Below, in pieces: positions 1 to 8,390 of a DNA stretch of 64,000 nt. The DNA is from Rhizobium metallidurans (lineage in GTDB: Bacteria; Pseudomonadota; Alphaproteobacteria; Rhizobiales; Rhizobiaceae): assembly GCF_014196505.1 (NCBI RefSeq), contig NZ_JACIDW010000010.1, forward strand, positions 1 through 64,000, read 5' to 3'. A program made the position numbers and the translations under genes. Below the pieces are notes generated by a model. That model worked only from the letters and a program-made list of their open reading frames with translations, was not told the DNA's origin and did no database searches. Positions within the stretch are counted from its first letter, which is position 1. Each line of letters opens with the position of its first letter.

Positions 1-28
1 GCTGAGAAGGTGACGATCCGACAACCAG

Positions 29-58
29 CTGCCGGGCGGGTGGCCACCCGCCCGGCAG
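29..58. repeat. Perfect 30-bp palindrome
   Basis: Two 15-base arms, the left one reading CTGCCGGGCGGGTGG, meet without a spacer and are perfectly complementary. It could fold into a very stable GC-rich hairpin. No T-run follows on either strand, so a classical intrinsic terminator is not supported. The gene that would precede it lies outside the window. Confidence 0.6.
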
Positions 59-88
59 AAACAACTATCTCATATTTTGATCATCCAA

Positions 89-117
89 GAAGGTGCCCGA
101 AGGGCGGATGAGGGGGC
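89..117. repeat. Partial copy of REP family A
   Basis: A fragment reading aaggtgcccgaagggcggat followed by gaggggg. The same text, on one strand or the other, occurs at about 5645-5681, 6937-7056, 31135-31189, 46765-46928 and 54565-54617. Only the distal part of the unit is present here, without the CTTCTCCCC hairpin. The rest of 1-273 shows no gene. Confidence 0.6.
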
Positions 118-273
118 TCCGGCTGCTGAGGCTGGCCGCATTTGCGGATCACCTGCGTACGATGTCGGCTTCCGGCCGCTTAGCGGCCGACTCTTGAGGT
201 CGGCCACCGGCCCTTTGCGGCCATTGAGGTCTGCTGATACAAAAGCAATTGCGACCACGATAACGAGACTTTC

Positions 274-720
274 ATGGACCTAGTCATCGAACTTAAGGCT
301 GTCCTGGAGCTGCCGCCCGACATCGAGGTTCTTCGGATCGAGGCCTCCAGGGCGGGTTTCCGTTTTATGGACAAACTTGTCAACGAGTGGGAGTCGCAGG
401 CAAACCGGTTTGACAAACACGGAGAGAGGCTGATGTGTGCCTTTCACAATGCACAGCTCGTAGCTGTCGGCGGCTTGAACATCGATCCTTACGTAGATGA
501 CCCAAGTATTGCTCGCCTGCGCCATCTCTACGTACTACAACGCATCCGCCGACAAGGGGTCGCCTCTCGCGTTGCTCGCCATTTACTGGACACAGCGCGA
601 ACCTCATTCTCCGGCGTTCGGCTGTTTACTGATACGGCGGAAGCCGCGGCTCTCTATGAGAAGCTTGGTTTTGCGCCCGCGAACTCCGTAAATGCCACTC
701 ACATCATTAGATTCAGATGA
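274..720 (+). CDS. GNAT family N-acetyltransferase
   Basis: A 148-residue protein with a GNAT fold. The acetyl-CoA loop (motif A) is visible as RIRRQGVASRVA at about residues 90-101, and the C-terminal LYEKLGF motif at about 129-135 is typical of the superfamily. It should transfer an acetyl group from acetyl-CoA to an amine; the substrate cannot be told. It stands alone on the plus strand, convergent with the kinase-like gene that follows. The ribosome-binding site is weak, so the start is not certain. Together with that next gene it looks like accessory material placed before a housekeeping cluster. Confidence 0.75.
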   Translation: MDLVIELKAVLELPPDIEVLRIEASRAGFRFMDKLVNEWESQANRFDKHGERLMCAFHNAQLVAVGGLNIDPYVDDPSIARLRHLYVLQRIRRQGVASRVARHLLDTARTSFSGVRLFTDTAEAAALYEKLGFAPANSVNATHIIRFR

Positions 721-770
721 CTGTTTTTGGCCGAAGCCGCCGTCGCATCACGAAAAGCCTCCGGCAATGC

Positions 771-807
771 GCGATACCCCCGATAACCGAGGCAGCAGGG
801 GTATCGC
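771..807. terminator. Inverted repeat between convergent genes
   Basis: GCGATACCCC at 771-780 is exactly complementary to GGGGTATCGC at 798-807, with a 17-base loop. It lies between two convergent genes, where a shared terminator would be expected. There is no T-run on either strand, so this is only a possible terminator. Confidence 0.35.
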
Positions 808-869
808 TGAACTCCGTCAAAACGTGACGCAAAGGCGTGGCCGTGTTCGTCTCTCGTTACGCGACGTCT

Positions 870-1511
870 CTACCGCGCCTCCGCGATCCGCTCGAACGCC
901 GACGGTCGGGGTATCCCGAGGTCCAGCGTCTGCCGGATGATCTCGGCGCATTCAAGCGGCGTCAGAAGCGATGTATCCACTTCCAGATCGTAGATCCCCG
1001 GCTGATGCACGTGGTCCTGCCAGCGCTGCACGGAATCGGGGATCGGGTCTTGCGCGCTTGCCTGCTCGTACAATCCCTCGCGGCCCGGCATGCGGATGTC
1101 GCGGCGGCGCATGATCGTGTCGAGCGGACAATGCACGCCGACGAAGAGAACCGGAAAACCTTCCAGTCTGCGGGCGCAGTCCGTCAGGATGCCGAGCGGC
1201 TGCGAATAGAAGTCGTGGTGCCCGAGATCGGCGACGACGTTGAGGCCGAGGCCGACATGGATGGCGATGGTCTCGTAGAGTGCGGCGTAGAAGAACGGCA
1301 CCATCTCCTCGAGATCGGGCCGCTCGCCACCGGGACGCAGCCCGATGCCCGGCAGATAGCGTTCCGGCGTCATGCCGTTATAGGCATCGACGCCGAGGTT
1401 CATCCACGGGCCGTCGAACTCGTCCTGGATCGCCTTGGCGATCGATGATTTTCCGCTGCGTGGTGCACCGTTCAGAATGACGATCTGAGCGGCGGGGTTT
1501 TCCTCGGACAT
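870..1511 (-). CDS. Chloramphenicol phosphotransferase-like P-loop kinase
   Basis: A 213-residue P-loop protein with Walker A motif GAPRSGKSS at residues 15-23. A GVHCPLDTIMRRRDIR segment further on resembles the CPT family (chloramphenicol 3-O-phosphotransferase and relatives). CPT of Streptomyces phosphorylates chloramphenicol; the many proteobacterial relatives have unknown substrates, so antibiotic resistance should not be assumed. The gene is monocistronic on the minus strand and diverges from the DUF983 gene. The upstream AAGAAG is a weak ribosome-binding site. Family assignment is good, function is open. Confidence 0.75.
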   Translation of the reverse strand: MSEENPAAQIVILNGAPRSGKSSIAKAIQDEFDGPWMNLGVDAYNGMTPERYLPGIGLRPGGERPDLEEMVPFFYAALYETIAIHVGLGLNVVADLGHHDFYSQPLGILTDCARRLEGFPVLFVGVHCPLDTIMRRRDIRMPGREGLYEQASAQDPIPDSVQRWQDHVHQPGIYDLEVDTSLLTPLECAEIIRQTLDLGIPRPSAFERIAEAR

Positions 1512-1632
1512 GTGTTTTCTTCTTTTGTTTGGCGCGAATCAGTGAGGCGAAATCGCGCAGGCATTTCACTTCGCATTTCGATTACATTATGGGTGACTTT
1601 ATGGCGGTGACTCACCGCATCGGGAGGATAGC

Positions 1633-2016
1633 ATGAACGAGGACGGCGCGCATTTTCCGCCTGTGGACCCCTTGAAGACCGGTCTGCGCGGCTGCTGCCC
1701 GCGCTGTGGCAATGGCAAGCTTTTCAATGGCTTGCTGACGCTGAAGCCGCGCTGCGCCGCCTGTGGTCTCGATTATGCCTTTGCCGACGCCGGCGATGGT
1801 CCGGCCGTCTTCGTCATATTGATCGTAGGCTTCGTCGTCATCGGCTCGGTGCTGTGGCTGGAAGTGAACTATTCACCGCCGATCTGGCTGCATATCCTTC
1901 TCTTCGCGCCGCTGACGATCATCCTCTCGCTTCTGGCATTGCGCTGGTGCAAGGGCATCCTGATCGCCATGCAGTGTCGCCACAATGCCCGTGAAGGACG
2001 TCTCTCCCGTGACTGA
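1633..2016 (+). CDS. DUF983 membrane protein of the cytochrome oxidase cluster
   Basis: A 127-residue protein with an N-terminal zinc-ribbon-like part (CCPRCGNGKLF, then CAACG at about residues 22-50) followed by two hydrophobic segments at about 62-78 and 85-105. This is the DUF983 layout. In rhizobia the gene normally sits in the aa3 cytochrome c oxidase operon between ctaE and the SURF1 gene. A strong GGAGGAT lies 6 bases before the ATG. Its 3' end overlaps the SURF1 gene by 32 bases, which suggests coupling. The exact function is unknown; a role in oxidase biogenesis is inferred from context. Confidence 0.8.
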   Translation: MNEDGAHFPPVDPLKTGLRGCCPRCGNGKLFNGLLTLKPRCAACGLDYAFADAGDGPAVFVILIVGFVVIGSVLWLEVNYSPPIWLHILLFAPLTIILSLLALRWCKGILIAMQCRHNAREGRLSRD

Positions 2017-2761
2017 TGCCAAAGCCGCACCCCGCCGCGCGCCATCCGTTTTCACCGCCGCGGCGGTGCTCGTCGCGCTCGCCATCCTCGTCTCGCTCGG
2101 CACCTGGCAGGTCGAGCGCCTGCGCTGGAAGGAAGGCCTGCTCGCCGATATCGCCGCCCGTCTCGCCGCCCCCGCCGTGCCCCTGGCCGAGATCGAAGCG
2201 ATGGCCGCGAAGGGCGAGGATATCGAGTATCGCCGCGTCGCCGCGTCGGGCGTCTACGACAACAGCCGCGAACGCCATTTCTTCGCCACCTGGCGCGGCC
2301 TGACCGGCTACTACGTCTACACGCCGCTCAGGCTTGCCGACGGCCGTGATCTCTTCGTCAACCGCGGCTTCGTTCCCTACGACAACAAGGAGCCGGAGAC
2401 GCGCATGCAGGGCCAGCTGACGGGCGAACGGACCGTCAACGGTCTCGCCCGCGCCCGGTTGCCGGGCAAGCCCTCCTGGGCCGTGCCCGACAACGACGTC
2501 GCCAAGAACATCTTCTACTGGAAGGATCTCGACGTCATGGCCTCGAGCGCCGGGCTCGACAAGGCTGCTGTCGTGCCGCTCTTCGTCGATGCCGACGACA
2601 CGCCCAATCCCAAGGGCCTGCCGGTCGGCGGCGTCACCGACGTCAACCTGCCAAACAGCCACCTGCAATATGCCGTCACCTGGTACGGCCTGGCCGCCAC
2701 CCTCGTCGCCATCGTCGCGGTCGCATGGTTTCGCAGGCGCGGCGATCCGCCCGCGCAATAG
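1985..2761 (+). CDS. SURF1 family cytochrome oxidase assembly protein
   Basis: A 258-residue inner-membrane protein with one transmembrane helix near the N-terminus (about residues 20-40) and one near the C-terminus (about 230-248), separated by a periplasmic domain. Family motifs seen are LGTWQVERLRWKEGL after helix 1 and LFVNRGFVPYD in the middle. SURF1/Shy1 proteins aid heme insertion into subunit I of aa3-type cytochrome c oxidase. It is translated in overlap with DUF983, and the next gene is ispH, as in other Rhizobiaceae. The oxidase subunit genes that usually precede this pair are not immediately upstream here. Confidence 0.9.
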   Translation: MPVKDVSPVTDAKAAPRRAPSVFTAAAVLVALAILVSLGTWQVERLRWKEGLLADIAARLAAPAVPLAEIEAMAAKGEDIEYRRVAASGVYDNSRERHFFATWRGLTGYYVYTPLRLADGRDLFVNRGFVPYDNKEPETRMQGQLTGERTVNGLARARLPGKPSWAVPDNDVAKNIFYWKDLDVMASSAGLDKAAVVPLFVDADDTPNPKGLPVGGVTDVNLPNSHLQYAVTWYGLAATLVAIVAVAWFRRRGDPPAQ

Positions 2762-2844
2762 TATCGCTTCAATTCGTGCCTATATTGGGCTAGAGGTCGT
2801 TCAGTTCGCAGCGAACGCGATAGCCGTTGGCGGGGAGTTCTTCT

Positions 2845-2963
2845 CCCTCATTCCTGTGCTCGTCACAGGAATCCAGCCACGGCGCGTCGGCGCCGTGAAC
2901 AGAGTCTTTTGCGCTCAATGACTTGAGCGCGCTGGATTCCTGTGCCAAGCACAGGAATGAGGG
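2845..2963. repeat. Long inverted-repeat element (family B) upstream of ispH
   Basis: Arms at 2845-2876 and 2931-2963 are near-perfect inverted copies of ccctcattcctgtgct...cacaggaatccagc. Each arm is also internally palindromic (ATTCCTGTG...CACAGGAAT), so the unit can form a cruciform or two hairpins. This resembles the RIME-like mosaic elements described in rhizobia. It ends about 19 bases before the ispH start codon, so it lies in the ispH leader. Confidence 0.75.
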
Positions 2964-2982
2964 AATATAACTCGGAAAAGAC

Positions 2983-3987
2983 ATGAATATTGCCGTTTCA
3001 AAACCTCCACTGACGATCAGGCTCTGCGGGCCGCGCGGCTTCTGCGCCGGCGTCGACCGGGCGATCCAGATCGTCGTTCTGGCGCTGAAATCCTATGGCG
3101 CGCCCGTCTATGTCAGGCACGAGATCGTTCATAACCGCTATGTCGTCGAAGGACTGGAAGCCAAGGGCGCCGTCTTCGTCGAGGAGCTGAACGAGATCCC
3201 CGAAGAGCATCGCGCCCAGCCGGTCGTCTTCTCGGCCCACGGCGTGCCGAAATCGGTGCCGGAGGATGCGACCACACGCAACCTCTTCTATCTCGACGCC
3301 ACATGCCCGCTGGTCTCCAAGGTCCACAAGCAGGCCATGCGCCACAACAAGCTCGGCCGCCACGTCGTCTTGATCGGCCATGCCGGCCATCCCGAGGTGA
3401 TCGGCACCATGGGGCAGCTTCCCGAAGGCGCCGTCTCGCTGGTCGAAACCATCGCCGATGTCGACGTCTACGAGCCCGCCGATCCCGATAATCTCGGCTA
3501 TGTCACGCAGACCACGCTGTCGGTGGACGACACCGCCGGTGTCATCGCCCGCCTGCGGGAGCGTTTCCCGAATTTGACCGCGCCGGCGGCCGATTCGATC
3601 TGCTACGCCACGACCAATCGCCAGGAAGTCGTCAAGCAAGCCGCCCCCGGCTGCGATCTCTTCATCATCGTCGGCGCGCCCAATTCGTCCAACTCCAAGC
3701 GCCTCGTCGAAGTGGCGCTGAGGGCAGGGGCGAAGAAGTCGATCCTGGTGCAGCGCGCCTCCGAGCTCGACTGGGACGATATCGGCCATGTCGGCACGCT
3801 CGGCCTGTCGGCCGGCGCCTCGGCGCCAGAGGTCATCGTCAACGAGATCATCGAGGCCTTCCGCGCCCGGTTCGATGCCCGCGTCGAGCTCGCCGAGACC
3901 GTCCAGGAAAACGAGCACTTCCTCGTCAACCGCGAACTGCGCGACATCGAGCTGACGACGGCGGACATGGCGTTCGTGAACGGGTAG
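2983..3987 (+). CDS. ispH: 4-hydroxy-3-methylbut-2-enyl diphosphate reductase
   Basis: A 334-residue iron-sulfur enzyme for the last step of the MEP isoprenoid pathway. It reduces HMBPP to isopentenyl and dimethylallyl diphosphate. The three conserved cluster cysteines are visible as C21 ([11 protein letters not shown]), C108 ([11 protein letters not shown]) and C207 ([10 protein letters not shown]), together with the HGVP motif at about residue 86. Length matches the family. It follows SURF1 and precedes thrB and rnhA, a known Rhizobiaceae order. The start has only a GGAAAAG before it, and the leader carries a long palindromic repeat. Confidence 0.97.
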   Translation: MNIAVSKPPLTIRLCGPRGFCAGVDRAIQIVVLALKSYGAPVYVRHEIVHNRYVVEGLEAKGAVFVEELNEIPEEHRAQPVVFSAHGVPKSVPEDATTRNLFYLDATCPLVSKVHKQAMRHNKLGRHVVLIGHAGHPEVIGTMGQLPEGAVSLVETIADVDVYEPADPDNLGYVTQTTLSVDDTAGVIARLRERFPNLTAPAADSICYATTNRQEVVKQAAPGCDLFIIVGAPNSSNSKRLVEVALRAGAKKSILVQRASELDWDDIGHVGTLGLSAGASAPEVIVNEIIEAFRARFDARVELAETVQENEHFLVNRELRDIELTTADMAFVNG

Positions 3988-4008
3988 TTGGTGGTCGGAG
4001 GGTGGGCC

Positions 4009-4162
4009 ACCCCCTCTGTCCTGCCGGACATCTCCCCCACAAGGGGGGAGAGGACAAGTGGCTTGCTACCCGGTCTGCCGCAACGATAATTGGTTGGGGA
4101 AGAGCGTGCGTCCAGCTGTTCTCCCCCCTTGTGGGGGAGATGCCCGGCAGGGCAGAGGGGGT
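4009..4162. repeat. Inverted-repeat element (family C) between ispH and thrB
   Basis: The left arm at about 4009-4051 and the right arm at about 4120-4162 are inverted copies built around ctcccccacaaggggggag, flanked by ccccctctg/cagaggggg. The 68-base centre is unrelated. Such elements are common between rhizobial genes. Here it fills almost the whole ispH-thrB gap and could act as a transcript processing or attenuation site. Confidence 0.75.
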
Positions 4163-4211
4163 ATTATCTTTCCACGCAGCGTGATTTTCCAACTTAGAAC
4201 GAGAGCCCGCC

Positions 4212-5177
4212 TTGGCAGTCTACACCGATATCTCCGAAGACGATCTGAAGTGGTTCCTGACGGAATATGACGCCGGCACGCTGTTGTCCTACAAGGGCAT
4301 CGCCGAGGGCGTCGAAAACAGCAACTTCCTGCTGCACACCTCGAAGGACCCGCTGATCCTGACGCTCTATGAAAAGCGCGTCGAGAAAAACGACCTGCCG
4401 TTCTTCCTCGGTCTCATGCAGCATCTTTCCGCCCGTGGCCTGTCCTGCCCGCTGCCGCTGCCGCGCAAGGATGGCGCGCTGCTCGGCCAGTTGTCGGACC
4501 GGCCCGCCGCCCTCATCTCCTTCCTCGAAGGCATGTGGCTGCGCAAGCCCGAGGCCAAACATTGCCGCGAAGTCGGAAGAGCGCTGGCCCGCATGCACAT
4601 CGCCGGCGAAGGTTTCGACCTCAAGCGCCCGAACGCGCTCTCCGTCGATGGCTGGCAGGTGCTGTGGGACAAGTCTGAAGCCCGCGCCGACGAGGTCGAG
4701 AAGGGCCTGCAGGCGGAAATCCGCAGCGAACTTGATTATCTCGCCGCGCACTGGCCGAAGGATCTCCCCTCCGGCGTCATCCACGCCGATCTCTTCCCCG
4801 ACAACGTCTTCTTCCTCGGCGACGACCTCTCGGGCCTGATCGATTTCTACTTCGCCTGCAACGACCTGCTCGCCTACGATGTCTCGATCATCCTCAATGC
4901 CTGGTGCTTCGAAAAGGACGGCGCCTATAACATCACCAAGGGCATGGCGATGCTCGAGGGCTATACCAGCGTTCGGCCGCTCAGCGCCGCCGAACTGGCA
5001 GCACTTCCAACCCTCGCGCGCGGCTCGGCGCTGCGCTTCTTCCTGACCCGCCTCTACGACTGGCTGATGACGCCCGAGGGCGCGCTGGTGACGAAGAAGG
5101 ACCCGCTCGAATACCTGCGCAAGCTGCGCTTCCACCGCCAGATCAAATCCGCCGCCGAATACGGGCTGACCGCATGA
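4212..5177 (+). CDS. thrB: Homoserine kinase (aminoglycoside phosphotransferase fold)
   Basis: A 321-residue kinase that phosphorylates homoserine to O-phosphohomoserine in threonine synthesis; the next enzyme, ThrC, is encoded at 17.4 kb. It is the choline/aminoglycoside-kinase-fold ThrB found in alphaproteobacteria, not the GHMP-fold enzyme of enterics. Visible motifs are the catalytic loop [10 protein letters not shown] at about residues 196-205 and the metal-binding IDFYFA at about 217-222. The start is TTG at 4212, chosen because the N-terminus MAVYTDIS fits rhizobial ThrB and no in-frame ATG lies nearby. Its stop overlaps the rnhA start by four bases (ATGA). Confidence 0.93.
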   Translation: MAVYTDISEDDLKWFLTEYDAGTLLSYKGIAEGVENSNFLLHTSKDPLILTLYEKRVEKNDLPFFLGLMQHLSARGLSCPLPLPRKDGALLGQLSDRPAALISFLEGMWLRKPEAKHCREVGRALARMHIAGEGFDLKRPNALSVDGWQVLWDKSEARADEVEKGLQAEIRSELDYLAAHWPKDLPSGVIHADLFPDNVFFLGDDLSGLIDFYFACNDLLAYDVSIILNAWCFEKDGAYNITKGMAMLEGYTSVRPLSAAELAALPTLARGSALRFFLTRLYDWLMTPEGALVTKKDPLEYLRKLRFHRQIKSAAEYGLTA

Positions 5178-5614
5178 AGCACGTCGATATCTATACCGAC
5201 GGCGCCTGCTCCGGAAACCCCGGCCCCGGCGGCTGGGGCGCGGTGCTGCGCTATGGCGAGGTCGAGAAGGAGCTCTGCGGCGGCGAGGCGGAAACCACCA
5301 ACAACCGCATGGAACTCTTGGCCGCCATCTCGGCGCTGACGGCGCTGAAGACCCCCTGCGAGGTCGATCTCCACACCGACAGCAAATACGTCATGGACGG
5401 CATCTCCAAGTGGATCTTCGGCTGGAAGAAGAACGGCTGGAAGACCGCAGACAAGAAGCCGGTGAAGAACGGCGAACTCTGGCAGGCGCTCGACGCCGCC
5501 AACCAGCGCCACAAGGTCAAGTGGCACTGGGTCAAGGGCCACGCCGGCCACCCGGAAAACGAACGCGCCGACGAGTTGGCGCGCAAGGGCATGGAGCCGT
5601 TCAAGAAGCGGTAG
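5174..5614 (+). CDS. rnhA: Ribonuclease HI
   Basis: A 146-residue endonuclease that cuts the RNA strand of RNA-DNA hybrids. The catalytic carboxylates D9 ([16 protein letters not shown]), E47 (NNRMELLA), D69 (HTDSKYV) and D133 (ERADELAR) are all present, as is H123 (KGHAGH). The basic handle region W80-K98 is also there. Length is close to the 155 residues of the E. coli enzyme. Translation is coupled to thrB by an ATGA overlap, so the two are one operon. Confidence 0.97.
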   Translation: MKHVDIYTDGACSGNPGPGGWGAVLRYGEVEKELCGGEAETTNNRMELLAAISALTALKTPCEVDLHTDSKYVMDGISKWIFGWKKNGWKTADKKPVKNGELWQALDAANQRHKVKWHWVKGHAGHPENERADELARKGMEPFKKR

Positions 5615-5644
5615 GCTTGCTTTTCGGTCTGCGAGAGAGCGAGC

Positions 5645-5681
5645 GCCCGCCACGAGTCCCTTCTCCCCGCGGGGGAGAAGA
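5645..5681. repeat. Half copy of REP family A
   Basis: Reads gcccgccacgagtcccttct then ccccgcgggggagaag, nearly identical to about 6998-7033. The core CTTCTCCCC...GGGGAGAAG is a hairpin. It lies just after rnhA and before the end of the convergent membrane protein gene, where it may shape the 3' end of both transcripts. Confidence 0.65.
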
Positions 5682-5706
5682 GACACGTGGCGTGCCTCTT
5701 GCTACC

Positions 5707-6123
5707 CTAGTCGGCATCGTCGCTTCGCTTTCCAAATCGGTTGCGCCGAGGGCGATTGGCCTCTGATTTGGTTGGTCCATATTTAGGCTCATCCAATGGA
5801 CCAACCGACAGCTTTCGTTTTCCGCCAATGAACCAGTAGATGTAGCCAAAAGCGTAAACTGAGATGATCCAGACGGATGTCGGGAGTACAAAAACGCCGA
5901 TGATGCTCAGGTAAAAAATGAGCGCGTAAAGCGAGCCTGAAAGGAAATTCAAACCTTCGGGCTTAACGAACATCATAACGGCAAAACAAAATCCAAACAG
6001 AATGGTTGCCCATATCGATTTTTCGAGGAGCCATGTCTTCAGCGTTTGGTGCTCTATGGCGTCGCGAACAGGAATGCCCAAAAACATCGCGAGGGCTCCG
6101 AGCAAGAAAATGACAACAACCAT
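5707..6123 (-). CDS. Small membrane protein of unknown function
   Basis: 138 residues. Three or four hydrophobic segments are visible at about residues 1-17, 35-52, 58-80 and 82-100, followed by a basic hydrophilic tail (KRKLSVG..., NRPRRNRFGKR). No family is recognised. An AAGGAGA lies about 11 bases before the ATG, supporting translation. The gene and its upstream stretch to about 6250 are clearly AT-richer than the neighbouring genes, which hints at recent acquisition. It faces rnhA convergently. Function unknown. Confidence 0.6.
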   Translation of the reverse strand: MVVVIFLLGALAMFLGIPVRDAIEHQTLKTWLLEKSIWATILFGFCFAVMMFVKPEGLNFLSGSLYALIFYLSIIGVFVLPTSVWIISVYAFGYIYWFIGGKRKLSVGPLDEPKYGPTKSEANRPRRNRFGKRSDDAD

Positions 6124-6395
6124 CGTCTTCGCTTTCTCCTTTTCGGATTTAACAATGGCACGCTTCTGCTGAGAATAGCGTTAAGTGTTTCGCTGAATTT
6201 GGAAATCTGAAAATCATTTCCGCTTAGGCCGGCGGTCATCAACAGGCGATCACGTCATTGGCGACGCTTGCCGGCCGCATATATACTCGCGCGCGGACCA
6301 TCGCTGCTCATCTCACCCCACACCTCACAATATCAACCACTTACACGACGCATTTTCCCCACACCCACCGCCTGCGCCAAACTCACCCCGTCCCG

Positions 6396-6720
6396 TCTTC
6401 GGATACACCGGTTGCGTTACCGGCGAGGCGGAACCGGCGCTTTCGGGAAACCCCTGACGCAGGGTGAAACGAGGGGCGTCGCGGAATGGTCCCGCCAGCG
6501 AAGAGCTGGTGTGCGGGTGCATAGGTCGGTTCGCCGATACCACGCGCCTATGCACATGAGGGACGGCGACTGGCCGACCGTTATGCCTCAAAAGGGTTTT
6601 GCGGAACGGCGCCGGGGTGCCGCGGGCGACAGGTCCGTGGAGGCCCTCTCGGCGTCGATCAAGACGGCCCTTCGGGATGCCCGGGGAGCGAAAGCCTCAA
6701 GAACAAGAACAATCCCGCGA
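6396..6720 (+). ncRNA. Candidate structured RNA, unidentified
   Basis: No convincing gene lies in the 6124-7104 gap, but this part has a run of hairpins. CCGGT/ACCGG is at about 6410-6424, then CCCTG-acg-CAGGG. CCCGC-CAGC/GCTG-GCGGG follows, then GTGCATAGG/CCTATGCAC enclosing TCGG-TTCG-CCGA, and then CGGC-GACTG-GCCG. Loops of the UUCG type appear on the plus strand, which favours that strand. It is not RNase P RNA, tmRNA or SRP RNA: their conserved cores are absent. Boundaries and transcription are not shown by the sequence. Confidence 0.35.
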
Positions 6721-6936
6721 GCATATCTCTGAAAAGATGCCGATCACCCGGTAAAGGAACCAGGACACGATAGCAGACCGCCGAACGGGGCGCCGGAAGG
6801 TGTCAACAAAACTAAACTATTTACGAGGCAGCTTTTGGCGCCCCGTCCGATCAGGTGCCGTATCAACCGGGGGTAAAGCCTGCCGGGGTAGAAGCATGTG
6901 TCGGGGGTAAAAATTGGCTAACGTCAGCGCCAGCGG

Positions 6937-7056
6937 CCCCTCATCCGCCCTTCGGGCACCTTCTCCCCGTGGGGGAGAAGGGAAGATGGAGCAAGCGGCC
7001 CGCCACGAGTCCCTTCTCCCCAGCGGGGAGAAGATGCCGGCAGGCAGATGAGGGGG
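6937..7056. repeat. Paired REP family A element
   Basis: Left arm 6937-6982 (cccctcatccgcccttcggg, then CACCTTCTCCCC...GGGGAGAAGGG) and right arm 7010-7056 (CCCTTCTCCCC...GGGGAGAAG...cagatgagggg) are inverted copies around a 27-base centre. Each arm holds its own CTTCTCCCC/GGGGAGAAG hairpin. It sits just after the stop of the minus-strand fdhA gene. Confidence 0.75.
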
Positions 7057-7104
7057 CCACCGGCACAACACCAGCCCACCCCTCCATCCACTCAGTCTAA
7101 GCCC

Positions 7105-8295
7105 TCAAGCCGCCTTCGCCACATCCCCATGCGGGTCGAGCACGAATTTCGTCGCCGCCCCGTGGTCGAAGCTCTCGTAGCCCTGAACGGCCTCTTCGAG
7201 CGGGATCACCTTGGCGTTGACGATATCGGCGATCGGCAGGCGGTCGTGGAGGATCGCCTGCATCAGCTGCCGGTTATACTTCAGCACCGGAGTCTGGCCG
7301 GTGTGGAAGGATTGCGCCTTGGCCCAGCCGAGCCCGAAGCGCAGCGACAGGTTGCCGGTCTTGGCCGCGCTGTCGACGGCGCCGGGGTCCTCGGTCACGT
7401 AGAGGCCGGGAATGCCGATCGAGCCGGCGGCGCGGGTGATGTCCATCATCTGGTTGAGCACGATCGCCGGCTGCTCGCCGCCCGAATGGCCGCGCGCCTC
7501 GAAGCCGACGGCGTCGATGGCGCTGTCGACCTCGTTGCTTCCGGTCACCTGCGCGATCATGTCGCCCAGGCGGTCGCTCTTCGACAGGTCGATCGGCTCG
7601 AAGCCCACCTTGGCGGCATGCGCCAGGCGATCCTTGTTGAAGTCGCCGATCATCACCACGGCGGCACCGAGGATGCGGGCGGAAGCGGCCGCCGCGAGGC
7701 CGACCGGGCCGGCGCCCGCGACATAAACCGTCGAGCCGACGCCGACGCCGGCGCGCACCGCGCCATGGAAGCCTGTTGGCAGGATGTCGGAGAGCATGGT
7801 GAGGTCGCGGATCTTCTCCATCGCCCGGTCGCGATCCGGAATCTTCAGGAGGTTGAAGTCGGCATAGGGTATGGTCACGTAGCGCGCCTGTCCGCCGATC
7901 CAGCCGCCCATGTCGACATAGCCATAGGCGCCGCCGGCGCGCGACGGGTTGACGGTGAGGCAGACGCCGGTGTCCTGCGACTTGCAGCAGCGGCAGCGTC
8001 CGCAGGCGACGTTGAACGGCACGGAGACGATGTCGCCGACCTCGAGCATCTCGACGTCGATGCCCTTTTCGATGATCTGGCCGGTGATCTCGTGGCCGAG
8101 AACCAGCCCCGGCATCGCCGTGGTGCGGCCGCGCACCATATGCTGGTCCGATCCGCAGATATTGGTCGAGATCACTTTCAGGATCACGCCATGCTCGATG
8201 CGGCGTCCATCGGGTGCCTCGAGCTTGGGATCGTCGATGTCATGGATTTCGACAACGCCGGGCCGCATGTAGACGACGCCACGGTTCTTGCTCAT
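7105..8295 (-). CDS. fdhA: Glutathione-independent formaldehyde dehydrogenase (zinc, NAD)
   Basis: A 396-residue medium-chain dehydrogenase that resembles Pseudomonas putida FdhA, which oxidises formaldehyde with NAD and without added glutathione. The catalytic zinc segment NICGSDQHMVRG is at about residues 46-57. The structural zinc cysteines CGRCRCCKSQDTGVC are at about 98-112, and the Rossmann motif VAGAGPVGLAA lies near 190. The start was put at the second ATG (8295). The GGAGGAG lies 8 bases before it, but only 2 bases before the first ATG at 8301. The gene is monocistronic. Related dismutases share this fold, so the exact substrate is inferred. Confidence 0.85.
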   Translation of the reverse strand: MSKNRGVVYMRPGVVEIHDIDDPKLEAPDGRRIEHGVILKVISTNICGSDQHMVRGRTTAMPGLVLGHEITGQIIEKGIDVEMLEVGDIVSVPFNVACGRCRCCKSQDTGVCLTVNPSRAGGAYGYVDMGGWIGGQARYVTIPYADFNLLKIPDRDRAMEKIRDLTMLSDILPTGFHGAVRAGVGVGSTVYVAGAGPVGLAAAASARILGAAVVMIGDFNKDRLAHAAKVGFEPIDLSKSDRLGDMIAQVTGSNEVDSAIDAVGFEARGHSGGEQPAIVLNQMMDITRAAGSIGIPGLYVTEDPGAVDSAAKTGNLSLRFGLGWAKAQSFHTGQTPVLKYNRQLMQAILHDRLPIADIVNAKVIPLEEAVQGYESFDHGAATKFVLDPHGDVAKAA

Positions 8296-8390
8296 TTTCA
8301 TCTCCTCCGTTGAAAATGCTGCGGTCCGCGCGGGCTCCTCTCCCGTGCGGTCATCATCGCAGCTTAGAGGAGAATGCCGGCCACGTCGTC

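Noticed and set aside
870..1511. Chloramphenicol resistance gene
   Set aside because: Only family-level likeness to CPT is seen; most proteobacterial relatives have unknown substrates.
6396..6720. Identification of the hairpin region as RNase P RNA, tmRNA or SRP RNA
   Set aside because: The GAGGAAAGTCC core of RNase P RNA, a T-arm and ANDN-type tag of tmRNA, and the GGAAGCAGCC core of SRP RNA are all absent.
6268..6732. Open frames in the hairpin-rich region (6268-6732 plus, 6325-6591 minus)
   Set aside because: Composition is unlike any protein, no ribosome-binding site precedes them, and strong stems run across all frames.
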